In this document: positions 1-10,109 of the stretch, one piece after another
Layout: every line of letters begins with the position of its first letter
Position numbering within the stretch: position 1 is the first letter of the stretch
From: Paraspadella gotoi
Lineage: Eukaryota > Chaetognatha
Direction of reading: 5' to 3'
Length of the DNA stretch: 64,000 nucleotides
Assembly (NCBI GenBank): GCA_051294375.1
Contig: CM119265.1
Coordinates: forward strand, 22,456,636 to 22,520,635
Notes under the pieces: model-generated
The model's database searches: none
What the model saw: the letters and a program-made list of their open reading frames with translations, nothing else
Told to the model about the DNA's origin: nothing
Position numbers and translations under genes: made by a program

Positions 1-543
1 CACCGCGACGGCCGAGGAGGCGCGTCGTCCACGCTGCGGCCGGCTGGACGCGAGCGAAATCTGACTATCGCACTATACGACGACGTCCGTCTTCCGACGT
101 TCGGACGCCTCCGACGACGTCCGGCGAGATTGCCGCTCCGAAGCCGCACGGTCACCGGTCTTAACTCACCCCCGGGCGTTCGGGATCTACGACGCCGGTT
201 CCATTCTACCATGCGATGGTTGCCCTTACCACGCCACGACGCCAGGTCGACCGCTCGCCGCCACGGCCCCGCACCGGCGGTGGAACCACTCCAGCGTCAA
301 CGACGCACGGCCGATCACAGGTGGGGAACGCCGATTCGAAGCGCCGCCCGCTGTCGCCGCCGCTGTCGCCTCCGCCGCGGACGCCGCCGATGTCGCCTTC
401 CCCAGAATTCTCCGCTCAATCTATGTCGCAAAGAACGAAAGACGAGACAAGACGACCGGACGATAACGACTGACGACGACGGGCCGCGACGATCGACGAT
501 GAACCCAGTTGAGGCAGTTGGAGTTGTTCAATTCGTACTATGA
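1..543 (+). other. GC-rich stretch, possible upstream exon sequence of the BRSK gene
   Basis: The first 540 bases are GC- and CpG-rich, unlike the AT-rich DNA after them. Frame 3 is open from 165 to 473 and is full of Ser/Thr-Pro pairs (for example PLSPPLSPPPRTPPMSP), with a possible splice donor (cag/gtgggg) near 318. BRSK kinases carry a Ser/Pro/Thr-rich linker between the kinase/UBA part and the C-terminal domain found from 3,243 onward, so this could be linker sequence. Frame 1 is also open throughout, which lowers the weight of the argument. No family-specific motif was found, so it could equally be a CpG-rich untranslated or promoter region. Confidence 0.3.
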
Positions 544-1072
544 CCCGAACGTCAAGTGAGATGCAAGTCAGCGTAGCGTCGTTTTTAAAAATCTTCTTTA
601 GTTTTGAAAAACAAAAAAATTTTTACCCTTTAAAAGACGTTTTTTAAACTGTTATGAGTTATAGCGTGAAAGATCTCGTCTGAGATAAAATAAAAAAATC
701 TAGTCTATCGCATGACTTGATGAAACCAATCAGTCACTATTAGATAATCATCATTTGGTTTCGATTGATTTAGTCCCGAAGAGAAATGTTTGTTTCTTAA
801 TCGATATAACAATACAAAAATACAAATTAATCGATAATCGAGGCTAAAAAACTTCAGTTGCCAAACTTCAAAAGTTCAAATATTCAGGTATCGTCAAATT
901 TTCCCGCTTTTTTTTTCATCCCTTTTCCTCCACCATTTTTTTTCTCCCCTATTTTTCCATTTCGCCCTAAAACTATTTTTTTTTTTAATCGCTTTCGTTT
1001 CAACCAAACGAAAACAGATCTGTACTTCACATCATTTCACCGCTTGATACGTATCAGCGCTTTTCTGTGAGT

Positions 1073-1200
1073 CACTCTCTCTCCTTGCGCCTTCTCTCTC
1101 TCTCTCTCTCTCTCTCCGTGTTCTCTCTCTCTTCTCTCATCTCTCTCTCTCTCTCCTCTCTCTACTCTCTCTTTCTCACATCTCTCTCTCTCTCCCTCTA
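1073..1200. repeat. (CT)n microsatellite, interrupted
   Basis: Imperfect CT repeat on the plus strand with TT, CA and CC interruptions, about 125 bp. Confidence 0.9.
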
Positions 1201-2130
1201 TTGTTATCCAATTATTTACCTTTCCGTTTCTCTGGACTGTAACATTGTAACATCAGCCTGAATGCATTGAACCGTCAAACACAAATTAATCCAATTAATA
1301 CGCTAATACCTTAATCTTGGTGCATACATAGCATATGCGGCTATCATATTAACGCATTTCATTTTGTAGTCTTTCCCTAACGCTTTAGTATATAGATCAA
1401 ATAGCTTGTCATTAAACCCCGGCGATTCCAAACGCTTTCCTCTTTCTCGGCAATGAGCTTCCTAATCGCGATCGCATTGATAATCTGGTGCTTAACTTAA
1501 AAATCTGTAGAAATACAGGGTTATAGTATTTGTGGGATTTTTAAAAGATATCCCTATTCATCACGAAAATCCAAAAAGGATTATTTTTAAAATTGTTACG
1601 AACGAGAGTAGCTAAGCCGAGCGCGGACATGTAAGAAACTATTTTGGTTCTATAAATATATATAGCTTTTTAAAATTAAAAAAATTTTTAATCCAAAGTT
1701 CCTTTGTCCACGGGTGCCTTTAGGTCCGCGTCGTTATAGTTTTAATAAACGAGTTTAAGTCCTTAAACTTTTTTCAAACTCAGGATTCGTTTCTTCAATG
1801 AGTCAGAGAATCGAAACGAGATCCACTGGTTCGCTCTTCTTTTAATTTTTTTAACAAAACTTTTTTTGTTCCACATGTATTTAATTAAATACGATCCAGT
1901 TTGATCTCCTCGACTTTACTTTAAACGACTTTGTCCGCCGATCGTCGCGCCATCTTTCTTCAGATTCTTGTAACGTCGCCCGCCATTTTGTTTTTTCTCC
2001 CATCCTCTCTCGTCCCGCAGCACGCGCCGTGGAAAATGCTCGACTGTCCACAAATCAAAAATTCCCTCTTAGAAGCCCCAGATTTTTCACAGAAAGGAAA
2101 ATGGGCTGAGTCCCATCTGCGCAAAGTGGA

Positions 2131-2510
2131 TCGAGGATGAGAACGGATGAACAAAAAAATAATTGGATGATTAGAAATGAAAAACCGAAGTGAGGATGAA
2201 ACAAAAATAATTGAGGATGAGAGCGAATGAGAAAATGAGTGAGGGGGTGAAACAAATAATTGGAAAGAGCGATAGAGAAAACCGGAGTGAGATGCAAAAA
2301 TAAATTGAAGATGATAGCGGATGAGAAAACCAAAGTGAGGATGGAAACAAAAAATAATTGATTAAAGATGCGAATGAGAACAACCCGGAGTGAGGGATGG
2401 ACTAAAAAATAATTGAAGATGAAGAGCGGATGGTAATAACCGGAGTGAGATGAGAAAAATAAATTAAAGATGATAAGTGAAGAAGAAAAACCAGTGTTGA
2501 GAGTTGACCA
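2131..2510. repeat. Degenerate tandem repeat, unit about 60-70 bp
   Basis: Six to seven diverged copies of a purine-rich unit that contains variants of ACCGGAGTGAG, AAAAATAATTGAAGATGA and GCGGATGAGAA. Every copy differs by substitutions and small indels, so this looks like an old minisatellite. Confidence 0.75.
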
Positions 2511-3053
2511 AAGAAGATCGACGATGAATGGAAAATAAGCCTTTTGTAATTTGTTTGAAATGAAGAAATATTATAGAGCAAGAATACTGTGTTCCATCGC
2601 CGTGATGGCGTCAGCTAAGATGAGACACGAGGAAGAGGATGTGTTAAAAAAGCCGGGGAAACGAGTCTCATTATGCAGTATTGTCTTGATCCTCGATTTA
2701 ATTTTAATTAATTAATTTAATTAATTTTAATTAATGAGGATGAGTGTAAAAACCGGAAGAGTCTCTCTGCAAGATTGTCTGATCTAGCGGAATTTAATTT
2801 TTTCGGGGTCGTCCCTAACGGAGATTCGTGACATCGTCGTCGTCCGTTCGCTTTCCGACATAAATACGTATAAATACACTGTCTCGCTTATGAAACGGAA
2901 ATATTTTACAATGTACCAAATTACAGAAAGTCTAAAATGTGAATTATTTTTTTAAAAAACGTGTTCACTTCCGACGATAATTTGTTTTATACGAAAGTTA
3001 TTTGTTTCCTTCAGCCATTTTAAAAATCATTATATAAATAAACGTTCTAGTAG

Positions 3054-3078
3054 NNNNNNNNNNNNNNNNNNNNNNNNN
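3054..3078. other. Assembly gap (N run)
   Basis: 25 unknown bases. Confidence 1.
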
Positions 3079-3242
3079 AAATGATTTACCGGGCTATAAC
3101 GCCGGATTTATTCGTCGCCAAATCTTAGCGGGGAAAAGGCTACGACAAATCATAAGGCTTACTTATCCTTTCCTCCCCGACCTTACCATCCCCTTCTCTC
3201 CCGACCCATTTACCTCACTCCCTCCCCCTCCAAAAAAAAAAG

Positions 3243-3424
3243 GTCCGGGAGAATGCGACGTCCACGTGATCACCCCCGAAGCCTCGCCGGACTTGGCTAA
3301 GCGCTCGTGGTTCGGAGCGCTCATGGGTTCGGTCGACAGGGACGAGTGTCACTTCGTTATGGTCCGCGACAAACCTCTCAACGCCATCAAGGCCGATCTT
3401 GTCCACGCTTTTCTTTCGGTTAGA

Positions 3425-3457
<33 letters not shown>

Positions 3458-3468
3458 CTGATTGATTA

Positions 3469-3499
<31 letters not shown>

Positions 3500-5117
3500 T
3501 ATTTTAGCCGAAATATATATATTTATTGATAGATTTACTAATGACTTAATAATATTTTCATTGTTTATTCGATTGCTTGATTGATTGATTGCTTGCTTAA
3601 CGAAATTTAACGCTGTTGCATTTGAATTAATGGATGGATTGTCGATGGATGTTAATCGATGGTCGATTTATTTATGAAATTGGTACAACCAATATAGTAT
3701 AAAGATATAAGCTAGTATCTTGCCTTTTTATCTCACTTTGCCTTTTGATGTTATTAATACACACACCTACCCCCCCCCACTTTTCATCAGACTCCGGATC
3801 TGACGCACAGCGTCTTGACGCAAACGCAGTTCCGCGCGGAATATCGTCGCGCAGGCGGCGCCTCCGTCTTCCAACGGCACGTCAGATTCCAAGTCGACAT
3901 CACGGCCGCGGGAAACTGCGGCATCGGAGGTTCGAGGGGGCAGTGTGGACTGTAGAGAGCTTTATTGGGTGGGGGGGTGCGTAAGATGGCGACTTTGAGG
4001 GGGCCTTGTGGGCACTAAGGTCACCTAAAGGAGAGCGAGGTTGAGGAGGCTTCGCATGTCGCGACTGTGTGTGCGTGTGCACCAAAACTATGGTATTCTT
4101 AAAATGATATACATAAGATGGCTGAATGTTCCGTAGCAACTAGAGAGATTTGTAAGCCAATTAAAAGGCAACCATCGGATTCCACGGTGGCTGGATAGTG
4201 TTTCTTAAATTCCTCGTCGATTTTTTTCTCAAAATTTGAAAAGAATCCTGATTAAATGTTAAATTAGAATATTCGTGAATGAATCTTCGATTCTCATTCG
4301 GCACGAATTTCGTGTGGTACAACGAAAACGTAGAAAGTCTCGGGGAAACGCAATTGACGGCAGCAAAGTTACAGTTCGGGTCCTCCAGTACAGAACTGGA
4401 TCGGTTCTACGCCTTTTTTCCGGTTGGCATAAATCGAAACCCGAGTTTTTCTTTCCTTAATTTCTTACGTTTCCGGAACAAAAAAAAAAAACAAAAACAA
4501 AACAAAAACAATTTTTGAATTTTGCAGATGTAATCAATGAAAAACTCCCAGAGCATCGACGTACCATTCTCCCCGGTCGAATTTGTTCGGTGCCGGAATA
4601 TCTTTATATTCCCCACGCCGTCGTTGCAGTTGGTGCNNNNNNNNNNNNNNNNNNNNNNNNNNNNNNNNNNNNNNNNNNNNNNNNNNNNNNNNNNNNNNNN
4701 NNNNNNNNNNNNNNNNNNNNNNNNNNNNNNNNNNNNNNNNNNNNNNNNNNNNNNNNNNNNNNNNNNNNNNNNNNNNNNNNNNNNNNNNNNNNNNNNNNNN
4801 NNNNNNNNNNNNNNNNNNNNNNNNNNNNNGAGAGAGAGAGAGAGAGAGAGAATCATAAGAAAGAGAGAGATTTGCTGCATCTGTTTTCCATCGTTCCTAA
4901 ATCGTTGCCACGAGGTATTATTTTGTCGAATAATGAAATCCCGTTGTCGAGAGATGGCAGGTTACTTTCGTTACTAGAGGCAACAAAAGGGCAACGCGAT
5001 TTCTCAAAAGAATTATTATTCAATTTAATATATCGGGAACTCATTCTCATAATGTCTACTTAATACTTCGACGTAATAAATATAATAAATATGACAACAA
5101 TTTTCATTTATTTATTA

Positions 5118-5214
<97 letters not shown>

Positions 5215-5659
5215 CATTATTATTATAATTATTATTATTTATTTATTTTCATTTATTAATATGCTGTTAATTAAATCGACAACTTGTCAGGAGGAGGAAC
5301 GAGTTTGTCTAACAACAACCACGTCGAAGGCGGCGGCAGCACGGGAAGTGGAATCAGCGAGAACGAGAGTCAACCTCCAGCTCCCTCCACTGTCCACTGC
5401 ATCAACTTTACTCTTCTCTCAGGTTCATTGCTCTTTTTTATTACTGTATTATTTGAATTGGTACAACCAAGAGTGTAATACAATATATTTCAATGCCTAA
5501 AAATAAAACCTATAAGCTAAAAAAAAACCTTCCCGTCTCCGCGCTCAGGACCGGCACGACGCTTCAAGAGAATCTGCGAGCACATTCAGTCTCTCATCTT
5601 GGCCAACCGACAGGCACTCTCGCCTGTCGGCGCCATGATCGGGCGAAGACGCGTCTCGC
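3243..5659 (+). CDS. BRSK: BRSK/SAD kinase, C-terminal region (partial gene)
   Basis: Three internal exons are clear: 3243-3418, 3791-3929 and 5291-5422. A fourth starts at 5549 and runs into an N gap at 5660. Phases agree across all junctions (0, 1 and 1). The first exon encodes [19 protein letters not shown] and a segment ending [16 protein letters not shown]. The second has [20 protein letters not shown] and then a segment ending VRFQVDI. The third and fourth join as [20 protein letters not shown]. This order matches the C-terminal KA1-like region of BRSK1/2 (SAD-A/B, fly Sff), an AMPK-related Ser/Thr kinase needed for neuronal polarity and presynaptic organisation; the region is thought to bind membrane and regulate the kinase. 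A lineage-specific Gly/Ser/Asn-rich insert starts exon three. The kinase and UBA domains lie outside the window or were not found. Family assignment is strong; the isoform cannot be told. Confidence 0.9.
3426..3500. repeat. (ATTG)n microsatellite in a BRSK intron
   Basis: About 17 mostly perfect ATTG units just after the splice donor at 3419, with scattered ATTA/ATTT variants. Confidence 0.9.
4637..4851. other. Assembly gap followed by a (GA)n tract
   Basis: 193 Ns (4637-4829) end directly in (GA)n (4830-4851). The gap was probably caused by the microsatellite. BRSK exon phases on either side already agree, so no coding exon need be hidden here. Confidence 0.9.
5108..5250. repeat. (TTA)n microsatellite
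   Basis: About 45 TTA units with a few interruptions, in the BRSK intron before the exon at 5291. Confidence 0.95.
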
Positions 5660-5842
5660 NNNNNNNNNNNNNNNNNNNNNNNNNNNNNNNNNNNNNNNNN
5701 NNNNNNNNNNNNNNNNNNNNNNNNNNNNNNNNNNNNNNNNNNNNNNNNNNNNNNNNNNNNNNNNNNNNNNNNNNNNNNNNNNNNNNNNNNNNNNNNNNNN
5801 NNNNNNNNNNNNNNNNNNNNNNNNNNNNNNNNNNNNNNNNNN
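5660..5842. other. Assembly gap inside the BRSK gene
   Basis: 183 Ns cut the exon that starts at 5549, so its donor site is unseen. GA-rich sequence follows the gap. Confidence 1.
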
Positions 5843-5981
5843 GAGCGAAAGAGACATTTAAAAAGAGCGACAGACTATTGATAAAAATAAAATAAGTAAA
5901 CAACAGTGAGAAAGTAGGACAAAGGGGACTGACGGAAATTATGAACCGAAAAATCAAAAAAATTTGACAGAAAGACAGGCA

Positions 5982-6031
5982 CTCAGAGAGACTGTCAGAC
6001 AGAGAGACTGACAGACAGAGAGACTGACAGA
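5982..6031. repeat. Short tandem repeat, 16-bp unit
   Basis: About three copies of CAGAGAGACTGACAGA in the intron before the Gly-rich exon. Confidence 0.8.
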
Positions 6032-6169
6032 CACAGGCGTAGACCCGAACAAGTAAGCACAAGAGATGCAATAGCAAGTATGGACATTGTACAAACATAG
6101 ACGAACAATACGCGTAAAAATAATTCGTAGTTGAACTGACTGTTTTACCAATACCTCATCTCCCTTCAG

Positions 6170-6380
6170 TGCTGGAAACGGTGCTACAACCCCAATCGGA
6201 AGTATAGCTGGTGGAGGCGGCGGTGGAGGGGGCGGCGGCGGCGGCGGCGGGACCACGTCCGACACCGACGCCATGTCCTTTCTCGGCGAAGGAGGCGTCG
6301 GGGTGGCGCCGGAAATCAGCGCCATGGCGACGTTGACGTCACCGAGGCGGCGGCGGAGCGCCTCCACCTCAAGGTGGGGG
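6170..6380 (+). CDS. Probable downstream BRSK exon with a polyglycine run (partial)
   Basis: A good acceptor (tcccttcag) precedes 6170. Read with one base completing a split codon, the exon gives AGNGATTPIGSIAGG, a run of 13 glycines, then TTSDTDAMSFLGEGGVGVAP and a basic Ser/Arg stretch before the gap at 6381. The Ser/Thr/Asp-rich content and the lack of a stop codon support coding. It follows the BRSK exons on the same strand, and BRSK proteins end in low-complexity tails of variable length, so it is most simply BRSK tail. A separate gene cannot be excluded because gaps lie on both sides. Confidence 0.55.
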
Positions 6381-7335
6381 NNNNNNNNNNNNNNNNNNNN
6401 NNNNNNNNNNNNNNNNNNNNNNNNNNNNNNNNNNNNNNNNNNNNNNNNNNNNNNNNNNNNNNNNNNNNNNNNNNNNNNNNNNNNNNNNNNNNNNNNNNNN
6501 NNNNNNNNNNNNNNNNNNNNNNNNNNNNNNNNNNNNNNNNNNNNNNNNNNNNNNNNNNNNNNNNNNNNNNNNNNNNNNNNNNNNNNNNNNNNNNNNNNNN
6601 NNNNNNNNNNNNNNNNNNNNNNNNNNNNNNNNNNNNNNNNNNNNNNNNNNNNNNNNNNNNNNNNNNNNNNNNNNNNNNNNNNNNNNNNNNNNNNNNNNNN
6701 NNNNNNNNNNNNNNNNNNNNNNNNNNNNNNNNNNNNNNNNNNNNNNNNNNNNNNNNNNNNNNNNNNNNNNNNNNNNNNNNNNNNNNNNNNNNNNNNNNNN
6801 NNNNNNNNNNNNNNNNNNNNNNNNNNNNNNNNNNNNNNNNNNNNNNNNNNNNNNNNNNNNNNNNNNNNNNNNNNNNNNNNNNNNNNNNNNNNNNNNNNNN
6901 NNNNNNNNNNNNNNNNNNNNNNNNNNNNNNNNNNNNNNNNNNNNNNNNNNNNNNNNNNNNNNNNNNNNNNNNNNNNNNNNNNNNNNNNNNNNNNNNNNNN
7001 NNNNNNNNNNNNNNNNNNNNNNNNNNNNNNNNNNNNNNNNNNNNNNNNNNNNNNNNNNNNNNNNNNNNNNNNNNNNNNNNNNNNNNNNNNNNNNNNNNNN
7101 NNNNNNNNNNNNNNNNNNNNNNNNNNNNNNNNNNNNNNNNNNNNNNNNNNNNNNNNNNNNNNNNNNNNNNNNNNNNNNNNNNNNNNNNNNNNNNNNNNNN
7201 NNNNNNNNNNNNNNNNNNNNNNNNNNNNNNNNNNNNNNNNNNNNNNNNNNNNNNNNNNNNNNNNNNNTCACGGCCGAGAGCGACGATCTATGACGAAATT
7301 CGCCGACGATCCAACGAGGAAGTGANNNNNNNNNN
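6381..7335. other. Large assembly gap with a short sequence island
   Basis: 887 Ns (6381-7267), 58 bases of sequence, then 10 Ns (7326-7335). The island is open in one frame (SRPRATIYDEIRRRSNEEV) and may be a piece of exon from the same gene. The GC-rich polyglycine exon beside the gap suggests a region that was hard to sequence. Confidence 0.9.
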
Positions 7336-7422
7336 ACGACGACGATGATCAAGACGACGATGACGAAGATGGCCGCCGAAAACTTGGATCTTTTACCTAT
7401 TGAGTAGTCAACTCTGCTTGTA

Positions 7423-7456
<34 letters not shown>

Positions 7457-7477
7457 ATCTCTCTCTCTCATCTCTCT

Positions 7478-7513
<36 letters not shown>

Positions 7514-7515
7514 AT
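7423..7515. repeat. (CT)n microsatellite
   Basis: Interrupted CT repeat of about 90 bp, in the intron before the terminal exon at 7628. Confidence 0.95.
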
Positions 7516-7627
7516 AGATTAGACTGTAGATTACTACCACGACTTCAAACTCTCGATCGACATGAGACTTCTGACGCTTCTGACCTCTGACTTTGACCTT
7601 CTGACTTTCTGACCCTCTGACCGTCAG

Positions 7628-7900
7628 TCGCCAACGACTTCGGCGTCGTTCGACTCCGATTTTTCGGAGAACTCCGCCCCCAGGATGAGGGGGGGCCTTC
7701 TCCCCTCACCCCCTCTTCAACTGGTGCGTCGACGGAAGGTTGGAGAGATCGAAGTCAGAGAGAGAAAGAGTCGGACGATGGATGATATCGTCCAGGGTGG
7801 TTTGGTTCCCCCGGCCGAAGGTTCGAGCGACGATCGTGTTGCGTTTGACGTTACGCTACGCTGTGGGCGCGACGTGCCCCGCGCCTTCCGTCGACTGTAG
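7628..7900 (+). CDS. Probable terminal exon of the BRSK transcription unit
   Basis: A pyrimidine-rich stretch and acceptor (ctgaccgtcag) precede 7628. The frame starting TCG is open for 90 codons to TAG at 7898-7900. It begins SPTTSASFDSDFSENSAPRM and ends GRDVPRAFRRL, and an AATAAA lies 66 bp after the stop. Codons are rich in C and G at third positions, as in the other real exons here. I recognise no domain. Same strand and closeness suggest the C-terminal tail of the gene above; with gaps in between, this is inferred. Confidence 0.5.
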   Translation, partial: SPTTSASFDSDFSENSAPRMRGGLLPSPPLQLVRRRKVGEIEVRERKSRTMDDIVQGGLVPPAEGSSDDRVAFDVTLRCGRDVPRAFRRL

Positions 7901-7965
7901 CGAGGAAATATAGTATAGTTTCGGCCAGACCAATTTTTTTGGGCGGCAATAGTTTGGAAAAAAAA

Positions 7966-7971
7966 AATAAA
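7966..7971 (+). terminator. Poly(A) signal AATAAA
   Basis: Canonical hexamer 66 bp after the stop at 7900, in the right place to end the upstream transcription unit. Confidence 0.6.
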
Positions 7972-10109
7972 GAGAAAAATATCGGAAGATGCCTTCCGTT
8001 CTACTTATAAATGCACATTACGAGTCACCAAAAAAAAAAAAAATAATGTCAAAAAATAATACTACCGTTATTGTTTGTGTTACTATTATTCCCTGCATTG
8101 AGTTTTACGGTTTTTGCACTTTTAATTTATTACGAGCAAGTGTTTGTAGCATTGAACGCGAAATGGGTTTTTTCGAAAAAGCGCGCGTTTTGCCCTTGAA
8201 CGAAAGTTTTGGTTTTTTTTTGTTTTTGTTTTGTTTTTTATAGTTGGTTGATTGAGGTCAAGTCGTAGCGTTTCACGCAATTTTTTTATAAAACAAATAT
8301 ATTTATTTAAACTAAAAGGGGTTTGTATGTCATTGCAATTGAATTATACATAGCTTTTTTTCAAATTTAGCATCGACGTATATTTAACGCCGAGGTGGCA
8401 ATCGACCGAGCTTTCTGGTAGATTACCGCTTTTTTCCAATGAAAGTTTTTACTTCTTTTTTGGAACTAGTCGAAATATCGTACTGTCATTTTGGTTTGTT
8501 TTTTTTTTAAATATATATTTCTCGATTTTATCCGCTCTCTTTTTTATCTTCCGATAAATCGCATAATGCTATCTCGCAATGGATATTCATTAAGTTGAGG
8601 TTAAAAAAAGATAAATATTTTAAGAGAAAAATATATAATTTTGGCTTAAAAGACGCTTTTTAGAATAAAACTTAGTAAAAATAAACGAGCAAACTATGAC
8701 TTGTCTCTCTCTCAATAACGAAAATCGAGAATAAACTTCTTTTTTTTCTGCCATCGTTGATTTCTGACTACGGACGCGTCGTTAGGGTTTTAAAAGTCTC
8801 CCTTTCCCTTATCTCTCTCTCGATCGTCCCCTTAAAAGAAATCGCTCAAACTTTTTAGATTAATTTTTTTTGTGGAAAAACGCTCGACGCGTCGTCCCCT
8901 TAACTTTTAAGGCCGATTGGAGACCGCCCGGCGTGACAGAGGATCAACGATGGGAGGGGTGCTAAAGCTGTATATATATATAAATGTGTCCAAAGCTTGT
9001 GTTACTACGCACCCTTGAGGCGAAATATGAGAGAATTCGGTAAAGCGCTTTCTTATTTTGTTTTTACTTTTTTTCATGAAGGCGGGCAGAGACGGCGAAT
9101 GAAAAGTTCTTCCTTTAAATCTCTTAATGATTTTGTTTTTCTTTAACTGCTTACTTTTTAGACTTCGCAAACAAATTTTAAATTGAAATTTAGATATTTT
9201 TTTTTCTATAAAGATTTTCTCGTGATTTTCTAAGTTATACTTTAAGGTTCGATATGTATATGATAGTGTTACTCTATATTATATACGTAAATAATTATTC
9301 GAGGAAAGTTTTTTTTTTCATATGAAAAAGTGCAACGAAATGAATTTTTTCAGTTTTTTTTCCTCTGAAAAAATGTTTTTTTGTGTTTTTATTAGAATAT
9401 ATTTTAGTTAATTTTTTTTAAACAAAACAACTAAGTCGTTGGTGCAAACTGGCGGTGATATTTTGGTGCGAATACTGTCAAAAAAGACAAACTAACATTT
9501 CTAAATTAATGTATCTTTCATTGATTGTTATACATGGTTGTATGAAACTGCAGACGTATAAAGTGTTACTTTGCCTCCTGGACCACTTATATTTTCTTTT
9601 TTTCTCTCTCTCATTTTTTTTTCTAACACTACTCATATTTGTAGTCATCAAAGAGTGTACAATCTCATGAATACGTTTGCTTGTCATAGATTTTTGTTCC
9701 TGATCTACAGTTAACATTATAAACTTATACGTCTACAGTACTGAAAGTACAGCTTTTGATGGATTTGAGCATACCTTGCAGCGGTAAATACAAGAGATTG
9801 GTACGGTAAACTTGTTCTTATAATTTCCATATTAATCAGATGCTAGTTACACAGCTTATTGAAAGTGAAAAAAAAAATTAAAAAAAGAAAAAATATTTAA
9901 TTTGCTTGACTGGAGTCAAATTAGTGTTGTTCAAGGAATATAAAATTACAAATGCTCAGACGAAAGTCAAAGACTAAACTAGAGTTAAAATATTTAAAAT
10001 TTAAAGTACTAAATAATCTATAATGCTCGTCGCCCGAGTTCAAACTGGACTCCCGTCTTCTTCGACCTTAAGATTTCAGACCCAAGTCGAAGTAGAGGGG
10101 AATTGACCT
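7972..10109. other. AT-rich intergenic region
   Basis: About 2.1 kb with poly(T) runs and no supportable exon. It separates the plus-strand BRSK end from the 3' end of the minus-strand Rho gene, so the two genes converge here. No obvious AATAAA for the minus-strand gene was seen next to its stop codon. Confidence 0.7.

Larger units (their letters stand above)
544..3053. other. AT-rich non-coding sequence, probably BRSK intron
   Basis: No exon could be supported here. It holds a pyrimidine tract near 1,073-1,200, a degenerate tandem repeat at 2,131-2,510 and runs of AATTAATT near 2,700. If the GC-rich start of the window is BRSK linker, this is intron. Confidence 0.5.

Noticed and set aside
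2021-2125. A frame reading APWKMLDCPQIKNSLLEAP after a cccgcag acceptor, resembling the PWK...IKNSFLGSP motif of BRSK proteins
   Set aside because: Spacing is off by one, the conserved residues after it are missing, and its only donor gives a phase that does not fit the next BRSK exon at 3243.
4515-7352. Open frames of 90-350 codons crossing N runs
   Set aside because: Most of their length is unknown sequence, so they are artefacts of the gaps; only the parts with splice and homology support were kept.
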